DNA of 64,000 bases from JALYNX01 sp963746905 (GCA_963746905.1 CAVVCY010000002.1:1-64000), one strand, 5' to 3'; counted from the stretch's first letter, positions 34,591-43,681 are shown. The notes: a model not told the origin generated them from the letters alone. Numbers and translations are program-made.

Positions 34591-35246
34591 TCGCCCAATC
34601 ATCACCTCTGATCGACTGGCAATGGATCTGGAGGAACATCGGGGAGATCGTGGACCGCACCTGGCAGCATCTATCGCTGACGGCGGTGTCCGTGGCATTG
34701 GGGCTGGTGATCTCTCTGGGGCTGACCGCAGTGGTCCTTCGCTGGCGCCACGCCTACACCCCGATCACGTGGGTGACCGGCCTGCTCTACACCATCCCGT
34801 CATTGGCGTTGTTCGCGCTCCTGGTGCCGATAGTGGGGTTGAATGCGACCAACGCCGTCATCGCCCTTACCTCCTACACACTCCTCATCATTATCAGGAA
34901 CGTGGTTGCCGGGATCGATGGGGTGCCCGGACCGGTCCTGGAAGCGGCAGACGGCATGGGGTATACCCGACGCACCCGGTTCTGGAGGATGGAGATCCCC
35001 CTCGCTCTCCCGGTGATCATCGCCGGGCTTCGCATCGCCACTGTGACCACGGTCGGCCTGGTGACGGTGACAGCGGTGCTGGGCCTGGGAGGGTACGGCT
35101 ACTTCATCCTCCGTGGCCTCAACACCTTCTTCTGGACCCAGATCCTGGTGGGGGTGACCCTGTCGGTGTTGTTAGCCACGGTCCTGGATCTCGCTTTCAT
35201 CTGGCTCCAGCATGCCCTCAGCCCGTGGGCGAGGAGCCCGAAGTGA
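34587..35246 (+). CDS. opuCB: osmoprotectant ABC importer permease (first)
   Basis: 219 residues, GTGA overlap with the ATPase stop. About five to six membrane helices and the inner-membrane signature EAADGMGYTRRTRFWRMEIPLALPVI (shortened: EAADGMGYT, EIPLALPVI). Forms the channel with the second permease. Confidence 0.92.
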   Translation: MIAQSSPLIDWQWIWRNIGEIVDRTWQHLSLTAVSVALGLVISLGLTAVVLRWRHAYTPITWVTGLLYTIPSLALFALLVPIVGLNATNAVIALTSYTLLIIIRNVVAGIDGVPGPVLEAADGMGYTRRTRFWRMEIPLALPVIIAGLRIATVTTVGLVTVTAVLGLGGYGYFILRGLNTFFWTQILVGVTLSVLLATVLDLAFIWLQHALSPWARSPK

Positions 35247-35929
35247 CAGTCTGGGAATCGGTGAGGGAATTCCTCTCCGAGCCGTCGACATGGTCTGGGC
35301 CGGGTTCGATCTGGGTGCGACTCGCTGAGCACATCGCGGTTTCGGTGGCGGCTGTCGTCATTGCCGTGATTCTGGTGCTCCCGCTGGCGGTTTGGCTCGG
35401 CCATGTGCGAAAGGGCTCGGACATAGCCACTGCTGTGGTGAACATCGGTCGTGCCGTTCCCTCCTTCGGCGTTCTCGCCATCGCTTTCCTGGTGTTCGTC
35501 CAGATCGGCGCCGGTATCGGCGAGCCGTGGGCCGTGCTCGTAGCTCTGATCGCCCTGGCGGCCCCGCCTATGTTCACCAACACCATCGCCGGGATCCAGA
35601 CTGTGGAGCAGACGACACTGGAGTCGGCGCGGGGGATGGGTCTCACTGAGCGGGAGGTGCTGACTGGCGTCGAGCTCCCGCTGTCCATGCCTCTGATCAT
35701 GGAGGGGGTGCGGATCGCTTTCGTTCAGGTGATCGCAACCGCGACTCTGGGGGCACTCGTCGCTTGGGGAGGCCTGGGCCGGTTCATCGTCGACGGATTT
35801 GCCCAACAGGACCTCGGCGAGCTGATTGTCGGGGCGATCCTGGTCGGGATGCTCGCTATCGCCGCCGAGCTTGGGCTCACGGCGACGCAACGGGCGACGA
35901 CACCACGGGGTTTGCGGGCAAGCAGATAA
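35243..35929 (+). CDS. opuCD: osmoprotectant ABC importer permease (second)
   Basis: 228 residues from GTG 35243 (GTGA overlap with the upstream stop). Five to six helices and the loop ESARGMGLTEREVLTGVELPL (shortened: ESARGMGLT, VELPLSMPLI), the EAA motif that docks the ATPase. Together with the first permease it builds a heterodimeric channel. Confidence 0.92.
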   Translation: MTVWESVREFLSEPSTWSGPGSIWVRLAEHIAVSVAAVVIAVILVLPLAVWLGHVRKGSDIATAVVNIGRAVPSFGVLAIAFLVFVQIGAGIGEPWAVLVALIALAAPPMFTNTIAGIQTVEQTTLESARGMGLTEREVLTGVELPLSMPLIMEGVRIAFVQVIATATLGALVAWGGLGRFIVDGFAQQDLGELIVGAILVGMLAIAAELGLTATQRATTPRGLRASR

Positions 35930-35964
35930 CGGGAATCGGAGACCGGTGCCTACGGTTGCAGTTC

Positions 35965-35985
35965 GGAGCCCCGGTGAGGGGCTCC
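35965..35985 (+). other. intercistronic hairpin between the second permease and the binding-protein gene
   Basis: GGAGCCCC-GGTGA-GGGGCTCC is a perfect 8-bp stem with a 5-nt loop, 27 bp before the next start codon. There is no T tail. It may stabilise the upstream mRNA or allow more of the binding protein to be made than of the membrane parts; both are inferences. Confidence 0.5.
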
Positions 35986-36011
35986 TCAAAGTCCAATAGA
36001 AGGAGATACCC

Positions 36012-36920
36012 ATGCGGAAAGCATTCCGCTTCCGCGCCGTTGGGGCGATCCTCGGCCTGGCCCTACTGGCCACGGCTTGCGGGTCGGGTGACGGCGCTAC
36101 CGAGGGCGAACCGATCAAGGTTGCGTCGTTCAACTTCAACGAGTCGGTAATCGTCGCCGAGATCTATGCCCAGGGCCTGGAGGCCAATGGTTACACGATT
36201 GAGCGGCGGATGAACCTGGGAGCCCGGGAGGTGGTGAAGCCGGCCCTGGAGTCGGGAGAGATCGATCTCGTTCCCGAGTACACGGGGACCGTGGCCGGCT
36301 TTCTGGGAGTGGAGCAGTCTGCCGACCCTCAGACCACATGGGAGGCGGCACGGGAGGCATACCTCGACCTCGGGGTGACTCTTCTCGCTTTCAGCCCGGC
36401 TCAAGACAAGAACGCCTACGTGGTGACTGCAGAGACCGCATCCGAATTCGGGTTGGAGAATGTCTCGGACCTGCAACCTGTAGCCGGGGAGATGATCTTC
36501 GGTGGTCCGCCCGAGTGCCCGGACCGGCCGCTCTGCCTGCAAGGCCTCGAAGACCTATACGGGCTGGAGTTCAGCGAGTTCAAAGCACTCGATGTCGCAG
36601 GGCCGATAACAATCGCCGCTCTGGAAGGCGGAGAGATCGACGTTGCATTGCTGTTCAGCACACAGGGGATCATCGCTGCCAATGGCTGGGTCTCGTTGGT
36701 GGACGACAAGGGGTTGAACCCGGCAGAGAACCTGGTGCCGGCGATCCGGACCGAGGTCGTGGAGGCCCACGGCGACGAGCTGGTGGCCCTCCTCGATTCC
36801 TACTCGGAGGCGCTGACCACCGACGACCTGATCGAGCTCAACAAGCGCGCCGACCTCGATCAGGAGGACCCGGCGGTGCTGGCTCGAGAGTGGCTGACCG
36901 ATAACGGGTTCGTCGCTTAG
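36012..36920 (+). CDS. opuCC: osmoprotectant ABC importer substrate-binding lipoprotein
   Basis: 302 residues from ATG 36012, with AAGGAG 6-11 bases before. Lipobox LLATAC (Cys at about residue 23). The mature part shows the OpuAC/ProX fold: IKVASFNFNESVIVAEIYAQGLE, then a segment EIDLVPEYTGTVAGFLG and the hinge region. The ligand is likely a compatible solute such as glycine betaine or choline; the binding-box Tyr/Trp set can not be proven. The 82-bp gap before it holds a hairpin. Confidence 0.9.
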   Translation: MRKAFRFRAVGAILGLALLATACGSGDGATEGEPIKVASFNFNESVIVAEIYAQGLEANGYTIERRMNLGAREVVKPALESGEIDLVPEYTGTVAGFLGVEQSADPQTTWEAAREAYLDLGVTLLAFSPAQDKNAYVVTAETASEFGLENVSDLQPVAGEMIFGGPPECPDRPLCLQGLEDLYGLEFSEFKALDVAGPITIAALEGGEIDVALLFSTQGIIAANGWVSLVDDKGLNPAENLVPAIRTEVVEAHGDELVALLDSYSEALTTDDLIELNKRADLDQEDPAVLAREWLTDNGFVA

Positions 36921-36971
36921 AAGGAAAATCTGTCACACCCGCCTCGTACCTTCCGTGTCAGGAGGTCGAGA

Positions 36972-37160
36972 ATGATCATCGATTGCCAGCAATGTGCGAT
37001 GCGGGACACCAGTGCTTGCGACGATTGCGTCGTGACCTTTCTCCTCGATGGAGGCCCGCTCGAGTTGGACGAGTCGGAGAGCGAGGCTCTGCGGAATCTG
37101 GCTGGTGAGGGTCTGGTCCCGCGACTCCGCCTGGTCCCCGTCGAGCGCAAGACCGGCTGA
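36972..37160 (+). CDS. small Cys4 (zinc-knuckle-like) protein
   Basis: 62 residues with AGGAGG 6-11 bases upstream. Cysteines are at 5, 8, 15 and 18 (C-x2-C-x6-C-x2-C), followed by acidic and basic stretches. The spacing fits a small metal-binding knuckle. Soluble, no signal peptide. Function unknown; lies between the importer operon and a small membrane protein. Confidence 0.7.
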   Translation: MIIDCQQCAMRDTSACDDCVVTFLLDGGPLELDESESEALRNLAGEGLVPRLRLVPVERKTG

Positions 37161-37214
37161 GGCCTCAAGTCGGCGTCAGAGGAATGGTGAAGCGACCGTT
37201 ACCCTCAGCCGGGC

Positions 37215-37508
37215 ATGGTCAAGGTGTACGCATTGGCACTGGTGCTGGGGGTCGTCGGCCTCCTCGCGGTGATTCTCGGAGGCGCATTTGCGGAGAATCT
37301 GGGTCGTGATGAGGCCGATCCGGGAAAGAGGCTGGGCAAGACCGGAAGAGCCGTGATCGGTGGGCTGGTTGGGTTGGGCATGGCCGGGCTCTCCGCCGAA
37401 TACGCACCTCTCGACCTCGAGCGGCTCGTTGCGCTTCTTCTCGCGGTCGCTGGCGGCACCGGCGGGGCGCTCTGGGGGTACTACGGCGCCGGGATGGCCG
37501 ACAGTTGA
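37215..37508 (+). CDS. small membrane protein, unknown function
   Basis: 97 residues with three hydrophobic segments (VYALALVLGVVGLLAVILGGAFA, GRAVIGGLVGLGMAGLSA, LVALLLAVAGGTGGALWG). No motif. Its stop overlaps the next gene start. Confidence 0.65.
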   Translation: MVKVYALALVLGVVGLLAVILGGAFAENLGRDEADPGKRLGKTGRAVIGGLVGLGMAGLSAEYAPLDLERLVALLLAVAGGTGGALWGYYGAGMADS

Positions 37509-38281
37509 TCCTCGTGATCTCTGACGTCCATCACGCCCTCGATGCCTTGCGCAGGGTGGTCGACATCGGGGAGCCGCTCCTGATCCTCGGCGATCTCGTG
37601 AATCTGACCGACTATCGAACGGGGGAGGGGGCTGTTGCCGATGTCCTGGGACTCGATTTCGCCCTAGCGACTGCCGCCGCCCGCGCCGCCGGGAACTACC
37701 AGGGGATGAGGGATCTTTGGGCCGACAACGCCGAAGGCAGATTCGATGAGGTCCGGGAGAGGATCGGTGTCGCCATCGACGCTCAGTACGAGGGGGTTTC
37801 CGATGCCCTCCAAGGGGGCAGTGGTTATGTGATCCATGGGAATGTGGATCGCCCTCGAAGTCTTCAGGCCAGCCTTCCCGATGGGTTCGGATATGTCCAT
37901 GGCCAGGTCTTGGATCTCGAAGGCATCAGATTTGGATTCGTCGGTGGCGGGGCGCCGACACCACTACAGGCCGAAGGGGAGATCTCCGACGAGGAAATGA
38001 CCGCTCTCCTCGAGCAGATAGGCCCGGTCGAGGTGCTCTGCACCCACGTTCCGGCCGCAGTTCACCCACTTCGCACCGATGTCATCACGGGACGCGCCGA
38101 GCGCGGGTCGACGCCAATCCTCGACTACCTGCTCCGGGAAAAGCCCCGTCTGCATCTGTTCGGTGATGTGCATCAGCCCCAGGCCACGACCTGGCGGCTG
38201 GGCTCGACCGTTTGTCGCAACGTCGGGTACTTCAGGGCCACCGGGCGGCCTTTCCGCCTCGAGCCCTCCCGGGGCGACTAA
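37505..38281 (+). CDS. metallophosphoesterase (calcineurin-like)
   Basis: 258 residues, TTG start at 37505 (GTG 37514 also fits). The five metal motifs are in order: ISDVHH, GDLVN, HGNVD, CTHVP and GDVHQ. These bind two metals and hydrolyse phosphodiester or phosphomonoester bonds. Cytoplasmic. The substrate is unknown. Translationally coupled to the small membrane protein. Confidence 0.88.
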   Translation: MILVISDVHHALDALRRVVDIGEPLLILGDLVNLTDYRTGEGAVADVLGLDFALATAAARAAGNYQGMRDLWADNAEGRFDEVRERIGVAIDAQYEGVSDALQGGSGYVIHGNVDRPRSLQASLPDGFGYVHGQVLDLEGIRFGFVGGGAPTPLQAEGEISDEEMTALLEQIGPVEVLCTHVPAAVHPLRTDVITGRAERGSTPILDYLLREKPRLHLFGDVHQPQATTWRLGSTVCRNVGYFRATGRPFRLEPSRGD

Positions 38282-38327
38282 CCCGGCATGTAGCTAGTCT
38301 CGCTCCCTGGAAAAAGATCGCGGAGAG

Positions 38328-38765
38328 ATGGCCGAGGGAACCTTTCAGACGTTGGAGATAGACGCCGCACCTGAGGTGCTCTACGACGCCGCCGCCGATA
38401 TCGCTTCCTACCCAGAGTGGGCGACCGGGGTCAAAGAGGTGGAAGTCCTCGAGAGCGGGCCGGACGGACGCGTCGACCGGGCTCGCTTCGTCATCGAAGT
38501 CTTCGTCAAGGAGATCGAATACGTCCTGCGCTACGAGCACGACCGGCCCAATCGTTTGAGTTGGGTCGCCGAGGAGAGTGACGACCTGCAGATGCTGGAG
38601 GGTTCCTACACATTCACTTCTAACGACGGTGTCACCGAAGTCCAATACGGGCTGAAGGTGGGGCTGAAGTTCACAATGCCCGGTTTCTTGATGCGGCAGG
38701 CCGAGAAGCAGATCGTGACAACGGCGCTACGAGGGCTCCGCAAGCGAGTTACTGGAACGGGCTGA
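38328..38765 (+). CDS. SRPBCC (polyketide cyclase/START-like) protein
   Basis: 145 residues. Single SRPBCC domain: FQTLEIDAAPEVLYDAAADIASYPEWATGVKEVEVLE at the start (helix-grip pocket), and the last helix LMRQAEKQIVTTALRGLRKRV. Such domains bind lipids or ubiquinone-like small molecules. It is 4 bp before the Get3 gene and starts a four-gene tightly packed operon. Confidence 0.87.
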   Translation: MAEGTFQTLEIDAAPEVLYDAAADIASYPEWATGVKEVEVLESGPDGRVDRARFVIEVFVKEIEYVLRYEHDRPNRLSWVAEESDDLQMLEGSYTFTSNDGVTEVQYGLKVGLKFTMPGFLMRQAEKQIVTTALRGLRKRVTGTG

Positions 38766-38769
38766 GCGC

Positions 38770-39948
38770 ATGCGAATCGTCCTGGTTACCGGCAAAGGGG
38801 GAGTGGGCAAGACCACAGTCGCCGCCTCGACTGCCCTCGCCGCTGCCGACGCCGGGTATCGAACCCTCGTCACGTCGACCGACCCCGCGCATTCGCTGGC
38901 CGACGCCCTCGAGGTGCCGCTGGGCAGCGATCCGTCAAAGGTGGTTTCCGGTCTCGACGGGCAACAGATCGACACCCAACGCCAGCTGGACAAGTACTGG
39001 GGCTCGATTCGCCGCCAGCTAATGGATGTTCTCGACTGGGGCGGTGTGGGGGGCATCGAAGCGGAGGAGTTCCTCGTATTCCCGGGCATGGATGAGTTAT
39101 TTGCCCTCCTCGATGTAAATCGACACGCCCGATCGGGCGTGTACGACGTGATCATCGTGGACTGCGCTCCGACAGCGGAGACGCTCCGGCTTTTGTCCCT
39201 TCCCGAGGTCCTCAGTTGGTACTTCGAGAAGGTGATGCCGACCGAGAGAAAGTTGATGCGGGCGGCGCGCCCGATCCTGAGCCGTCTCACAGATCTTCCC
39301 CTTCCGGCCGACGAGGTGTTCGTTGCCGCCCATTCGGTCTTCAAGTCGATCGAGGACGTGAAGGAACTGATGTCGTCGCCCGAGGTGACTTCGGCGCGTT
39401 TGGTGGTGAATCCTGAGAAGATGGTGATCGACGAGGCCCGAAGGACATACAGCTATCTGGGCCTGTTCGGATATGGTGTCGATGGCGTGGTGGTGAATCG
39501 GGTCCTTCCTGACCTTGTCGCCGACCCGTACTTCGAGCGTTGGCGTGCCATCCAGAAAGGACATCTCAACACGATCGACGACGCATTCCCCGAGATCCCC
39601 CGGCTCTGGCTGCGGCTCTTCGACGACGAGATGGTTGGTGTCGATCGACTGCGATTCATGGCGGCCGAGTTGTACGGGGATCAAGACCCGATAGCGGACT
39701 TCAGCGCAACCGCCCCATTCCGAATCGTCGATGTGGACGGCTCGGTGTCGATGGAGGTCGACCTCCCCTTCTTCGAGAAGTCGGACCTCGACGTCTACCG
39801 CACCGGTCACGAGCTGTACATTCAGGTTGGGCCGTACCGTCGGTCGTTCATCCTTCCCGACGCCCTCCATCGGCGGGAGGTCACTCGGGCCCGCCTCGAC
39901 GAGGGGACGTTGACCGTGGCCTTCTCTGATCCGGACGCCAGATCATGA
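38770..39948 (+). CDS. Get3/ArsA family ATPase with C-terminal alpha-crystallin-like domain
   Basis: 392 residues. N-terminal deviant Walker A GKGGVGKTT with the signature Lys, switch I TDPAHSLADAL, Walker B-like VDCAPTAETL. The C-terminus after about residue 315 is a beta-rich alpha-crystallin-type domain (FRIVDVDGSVSMEVDLPF, YIQVGPYRRSFILPD). This is the bacterial Get3-like type (ArsA plus HSP20-like), not an arsenite pump (no arsenic gene near; no Cys triad seen). It may guide tail-anchored or hydrophobic proteins to the membrane. Confidence 0.9.
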   Translation: MRIVLVTGKGGVGKTTVAASTALAAADAGYRTLVTSTDPAHSLADALEVPLGSDPSKVVSGLDGQQIDTQRQLDKYWGSIRRQLMDVLDWGGVGGIEAEEFLVFPGMDELFALLDVNRHARSGVYDVIIVDCAPTAETLRLLSLPEVLSWYFEKVMPTERKLMRAARPILSRLTDLPLPADEVFVAAHSVFKSIEDVKELMSSPEVTSARLVVNPEKMVIDEARRTYSYLGLFGYGVDGVVVNRVLPDLVADPYFERWRAIQKGHLNTIDDAFPEIPRLWLRLFDDEMVGVDRLRFMAAELYGDQDPIADFSATAPFRIVDVDGSVSMEVDLPFFEKSDLDVYRTGHELYIQVGPYRRSFILPDALHRREVTRARLDEGTLTVAFSDPDARS

Positions 39949-40130
39949 AAGACCAGTCAGAGGCGATGCAGGCGCTGGCCAGGGCCGGGCGACGCGTCGT
40001 CTATCACTTGTTGCAGGCGGTGGTGGAAGGGTTAAAGGCGGTGGAAGCCGTTATCGAAGAAGTTGGCAGCATCGGCGAGAACGATGACAAAGAGGCCGAA
40101 GCGACCAGGACCAGGATCGAAATCGAATGA
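39945..40130 (+). CDS. small helical protein coupled to Get3
   Basis: 61 residues, ATGA overlaps on both sides. A single amphipathic helix is predicted (RRVVYHLLQAVVEGLKAVEAVIEEVG), followed by an acidic tail (DDKEAEATRT). No match known to me. Strict coupling to the Get3 and YkvA genes suggests a partner in the same complex. Confidence 0.7.
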   Translation: MKDQSEAMQALARAGRRVVYHLLQAVVEGLKAVEAVIEEVGSIGENDDKEAEATRTRIEIE

Positions 40131-40558
40131 CCCAAGAGCCAAACAGCATCCGCCCGGATGAGGTGCTTCCCCCCCCGTATGGAAGCGGTGTGGAGGTGCG
40201 ACAACTTGCCAAAGACGCGGTGCTGTTGGTGCCCAACTTTGCGAAGCTGGTCGCCCGCCTCCTCATCGACCCCCGGGTCCCGCGTCGATCCAAGATCGCC
40301 CTCGGCATGGCCGCCGCCTATGTGGCGAGCCCGATCGACCTGATTCCGGAGTTCATCCCGGTGATCGGATGGCTCGACGATCTCCTGATCCTGACCTATG
40401 TGCTCGATCGTGTCATCGACCGCGCCGGCAAGGAAGTGGTCGAAGAGCTGTGGGATGGCCCCGGTGACTTGCTGAGGCTGCTCCGCGACGTCCTGGGGCT
40501 CGCCGGCAATGTCATTCCCAAGCGGTTGCGGGTTGTCATCGACCGTCTCCACGGCTGA
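40127..40558 (+). CDS. DUF1232 / YkvA-like membrane protein
   Basis: 143 residues. The DUF1232 signature is seen: LLIDPRVPRRSKIALGMAAAYVASPIDLIPEFIPVIGWLDD (here abbreviated: SPIDLIPEFIPVIGWLDD). A short hydrophobic hairpin follows that could sit in the membrane. The family is of unknown function. ATGA overlap with the small helical protein. Confidence 0.88.
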   Translation: MTQEPNSIRPDEVLPPPYGSGVEVRQLAKDAVLLVPNFAKLVARLLIDPRVPRRSKIALGMAAAYVASPIDLIPEFIPVIGWLDDLLILTYVLDRVIDRAGKEVVEELWDGPGDLLRLLRDVLGLAGNVIPKRLRVVIDRLHG

Positions 40559-40586
40559 CGGACTGACCCCGTCCTAACCTTCGGGC

Positions 40587-41612
40587 ATGGCATTCGCCGA
40601 CGGCATCGCCGACTTTCGATCTGACACCGTCACTCGCCCCACCCCCGAGATGCTGGCCGCAATGGTCTCGGCGCCGCTCGGGGACGACGTCTATCACGAC
40701 GATCCAACGGTGAACCTTCTCGAGGAAGAGTCGGCCGGAGTGACCGGCAAGGAGTCGGCGATATTCGTCCCGACCGGGACGATGGGAAACCAACTGGCGA
40801 TCATGGCCCAGACCCATCCCGGCGAGGAGATCCTGGCCCACGAGGCCAGCCATTGCCGCAGCATCGAGGGCGGAGCGCCGCAGGCACTTTCCGGCGTCGG
40901 GTTCCGCACCGTCTCCGGCGACGGCGGGCGGATCGAGCCCGAAGATGTCGAGCGGGCCATGGAACTGAGTGGCTTCTTTCCCCGCATCGGGCTGATGGTC
41001 TGGGAGAACACCCACAACCTCTCCGGGGGCCGGGTGATCCCGGTCGATCTCATGGAGAAGACGTCGCAGGTGGCAAGGGCGCACTCTTTGAAGATCCACA
41101 TCGATGGTGCCCGAATCTTCAATGCAGTTGCGGCGTCCGGTGTGGATGCCGATCGCTATGCGGCGGTGGCCGACACCATTCAATTCTGTTTCTCCAAGGG
41201 ACTCGGGGCTCCGGTTGGCTCGATCGTCTGCGGTCGGAGTGATCTGATCGATGAGGTGCGATATCTTCGAAAGCGACTCGGCGGGGGAATGCGCCAGGCC
41301 GGAGTGCTGGCGGCCGCGGCCCGGGTCGCTCTAGCGGGCCGGGACCGGCTCATTGAGGATCATGAGTTGGCGCGTGGGATTGCGGAGGGCCTTGCCGATC
41401 GGTTTCCCGGCTCGGTGGACGTCGATCTGGTCGAGACCAACATGGTGTGGGTCGATTTCACAGCCCTCGGTATGGATTGGGCCAAGGTCAGAGCCACCCT
41501 CGATTCGGCCGGGATCAAAGCCAATGCGCCGATTGCCGGGGCGTGGCGGATCGTCGCCCACCGCGACGTGGACACTCGTGACGTGGATCGCCTCCTCGGC
41601 GCCCTCCGGTAA
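40587..41612 (+). CDS. low-specificity threonine aldolase (beta-eliminating lyase family)
   Basis: 341 residues. PLP fold-type I: FRSDTVTRPTPEM at the N-terminus, GDDVYHDDPTVNLLEE, the strand DGARIFNA and the Lys for PLP in FCFSKGLGAPVGS. It splits L-threonine or allo-threonine to glycine and acetaldehyde. Not linked to neighbours by overlap. Confidence 0.93.
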   Translation: MAFADGIADFRSDTVTRPTPEMLAAMVSAPLGDDVYHDDPTVNLLEEESAGVTGKESAIFVPTGTMGNQLAIMAQTHPGEEILAHEASHCRSIEGGAPQALSGVGFRTVSGDGGRIEPEDVERAMELSGFFPRIGLMVWENTHNLSGGRVIPVDLMEKTSQVARAHSLKIHIDGARIFNAVAASGVDADRYAAVADTIQFCFSKGLGAPVGSIVCGRSDLIDEVRYLRKRLGGGMRQAGVLAAAARVALAGRDRLIEDHELARGIAEGLADRFPGSVDVDLVETNMVWVDFTALGMDWAKVRATLDSAGIKANAPIAGAWRIVAHRDVDTRDVDRLLGALR

Positions 41613-41643
41613 CCGAGCATCGAGCCCAGGAGTCGGATAGCGA

Positions 41644-42585
41644 GTGAGTGTCGGAATCCTCTTTCCCGGTCAGGGGAGCCAGCACGTCGGGATGGGGAGG
41701 GATCTATTCGAGGCCAGACCCGACCTACTCGGTGATCGAGCCGACCAGATACTCGGGTTCTCCCTCGAGAGAATCTGTCTCGACGGCCCCGAGGAGGACC
41801 TGACCCGCACCGAACATGCGCAGCCGGCCCTGTTCGCTCTTTCCTTTGCCCTGTGGGACATGGTGGCCGGCGAGGCCGGGCTCACAGTTGCTGGCACCGC
41901 AGGTCACTCGCTGGGGGAGTACACCGCGTTGGCTGCAGCCGGTGTCTTCGACTACGACTCCGCGCTCATGCTCGTATCTCGCCGCGGGAAGGCCATGGCA
42001 CACGCCGCCGATCTCGAGCCGTCGGGGATGGCAGCACTCCTGGGATCCGAAGTGGACGAGGCAGAAGCGATCTGCGCCAGGCGACGGGAAGCCGGTGGGC
42101 GGCTCGAGGTGGCGAACATCAATGCCCCGGGCCAGGTCGTGGTGGCAGGTGGATTGGCCGACATCGAATGGCTTGCCGAGAACGCCCGGGATCTCGGTGT
42201 CCGACGCGTCATTCCGCTCAAGGTCTCCGGCGCATTCCACTCGACGTTCATGGCGCCGGCCGCGGACACTCTCGCTGTGGCCCTGGCCGGGGTCGATCTT
42301 GGCGAGCCGAAATTCCCGGTGTGGGCAAATGCAACGGGAAGGCCACACGAGTTCGATGACATACGCGAGTCATTGGCTCGCCAGGTGGTGTCGCCGGTGC
42401 GTTTCGCCGAAAGCCTGACGGATATGGCAAGGTCGGGCATCGATACCTTCGTCCATGTCGGGCCCGGCGATGTGACCGCGGGTCTTGCCCGTCGGACCGT
42501 GCCTGGTGCAAATGTCCTGGTTGTTTCCGGAATCGAAGACATCGGGGCAGTGGCCGAAGCCATCGGTACCATGCTCGGACCTTGA
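41644..42585 (+). CDS. fabD: malonyl-CoA:ACP transacylase
   Basis: 313 residues, GTG start. FPGQGSQHVGMG near the N-terminus, active Ser in the GHSLGEYTALAA motif, and the His-containing segment GAFHSTFM (malonyl-site His). It loads malonyl groups onto ACP. First gene of the fab cluster. Confidence 0.95.
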   Translation: MSVGILFPGQGSQHVGMGRDLFEARPDLLGDRADQILGFSLERICLDGPEEDLTRTEHAQPALFALSFALWDMVAGEAGLTVAGTAGHSLGEYTALAAAGVFDYDSALMLVSRRGKAMAHAADLEPSGMAALLGSEVDEAEAICARRREAGGRLEVANINAPGQVVVAGGLADIEWLAENARDLGVRRVIPLKVSGAFHSTFMAPAADTLAVALAGVDLGEPKFPVWANATGRPHEFDDIRESLARQVVSPVRFAESLTDMARSGIDTFVHVGPGDVTAGLARRTVPGANVLVVSGIEDIGAVAEAIGTMLGP

Positions 42586-42595
42586 GGAAATGGCA

Positions 42596-43681
42596 ATGCG
42601 CAACGCCGAGATAACCGGATGGGGCAAATGCATGCCACCAAGCGTGTTGTCCAATCACGACCTCGAGCAGCTGGTCGACACTTCTGACGAATGGATCACC
42701 ACCCGCACCGGCATCAAGGAGCGCCGGATAAGCCACGTCGAGGCCTCTGAATTGGGGGCCATCGCCGGTTTGCGGGCCCTTGCCGCCGCCGGGAAGACCG
42801 CGGACGAGGTAGACCTGATTCTCGTTGCCACCTGCACCGGCGACTCGATCCTCCCTTCAACCGCATCCATTGTGCAGAAGCGGATGGAGGCGTGGAACGC
42901 GGCGGCGATGGACCTCAATGCGGCCTGCTCCGGCTTTGTCTACGGCCTGGTCGTAGGGGTGAACATGATTCGCGGCGGGACCTACAAGTCAGTGCTGGTC
43001 ATCGGGACCGAAAAGCTCCACTACCTGTTGGACTTCACCGATCGCGCCACTTGCGTGCTGTTCGGTGACGGTGCTGGTGCGGTCCTGCTGGAGCCGACCG
43101 ATGAGCCGATCGGGCTGCTCTCGTCGGAGTTGGGCATGGACGGCTCGGTGGGCCACATTCTCCAAACCACCAGGGATGGCACCGAGGGTGATCGGGGGCC
43201 GGCAGATCCTGCGGTTTCATCTATCACCATGGAGGGCCAGGAGGTCTTCCGGCGGGCGGTGACCACAATGGGTGACTCCACGGCGCGGGCCATCGAGGAC
43301 GCCGGGCTCTCCATGAGTGACATCGACCTCCTCATCCCACACCAAGCAAATGTGAGAATCATCGACGCCACGGCTCGGCGACTCGGATTCGACGAGGGCA
43401 AGGTCTACGTCAATATTCACTCCTACGGCAACACCTCTGCCGCGACCATCCCTGTGGCTCTCACCGAGGCCTTGGAGGAAGGCCGGATCCAGCCCGGGTC
43501 GATCATCGCCTTCACCGCCTTTGGTGGAGGGCTCACCTGGGGCTCGGCCGTCTACAAATGGGGCTCCCGGGTGGAGCCGCTCGGGGAGAGCGACGCCGAA
43601 CTGCCACCACCGGATCGCACGACGATGGAGTTGCTCCAACCCAACTTCGACTTCTTCGGGTTGCCGGAGAAGCTGACGTGA
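42596..43681 (+). CDS. fabH: beta-ketoacyl-ACP synthase III
   Basis: 361 residues from ATG 42596 (GAGGAAA 6 bases before); ATG 42590 is an alternative two residues longer. Active-site set: Cys in LNAACSGFVYG, His in IPHQANVRI, Asn in HSYGNTSAA. It starts fatty acid chains from acyl-CoA and malonyl-ACP. The protein is about 30 residues longer at the C-terminus than E. coli FabH (EPLGESDAELPPPDRTT...). Confidence 0.94.
   Translation: MRNAEITGWGKCMPPSVLSNHDLEQLVDTSDEWITTRTGIKERRISHVEASELGAIAGLRALAAAGKTADEVDLILVATCTGDSILPSTASIVQKRMEAWNAAAMDLNAACSGFVYGLVVGVNMIRGGTYKSVLVIGTEKLHYLLDFTDRATCVLFGDGAGAVLLEPTDEPIGLLSSELGMDGSVGHILQTTRDGTEGDRGPADPAVSSITMEGQEVFRRAVTTMGDSTARAIEDAGLSMSDIDLLIPHQANVRIIDATARRLGFDEGKVYVNIHSYGNTSAATIPVALTEALEEGRIQPGSIIAFTAFGGGLTWGSAVYKWGSRVEPLGESDAELPPPDRTTMELLQPNFDFFGLPEKLT

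Noticed and set aside
34622..35242. Large plus-strand frame upstream of the second osmoprotectant permease
   Set aside because: It reads through the first permease in a shadow frame; the true start is the GTG at 35243.
38770..39948. Arsenite pump ATPase ArsA
   Set aside because: No arsenic genes nearby, no metal-binding Cys triad, and a crystallin-like end typical of bacterial Get3.
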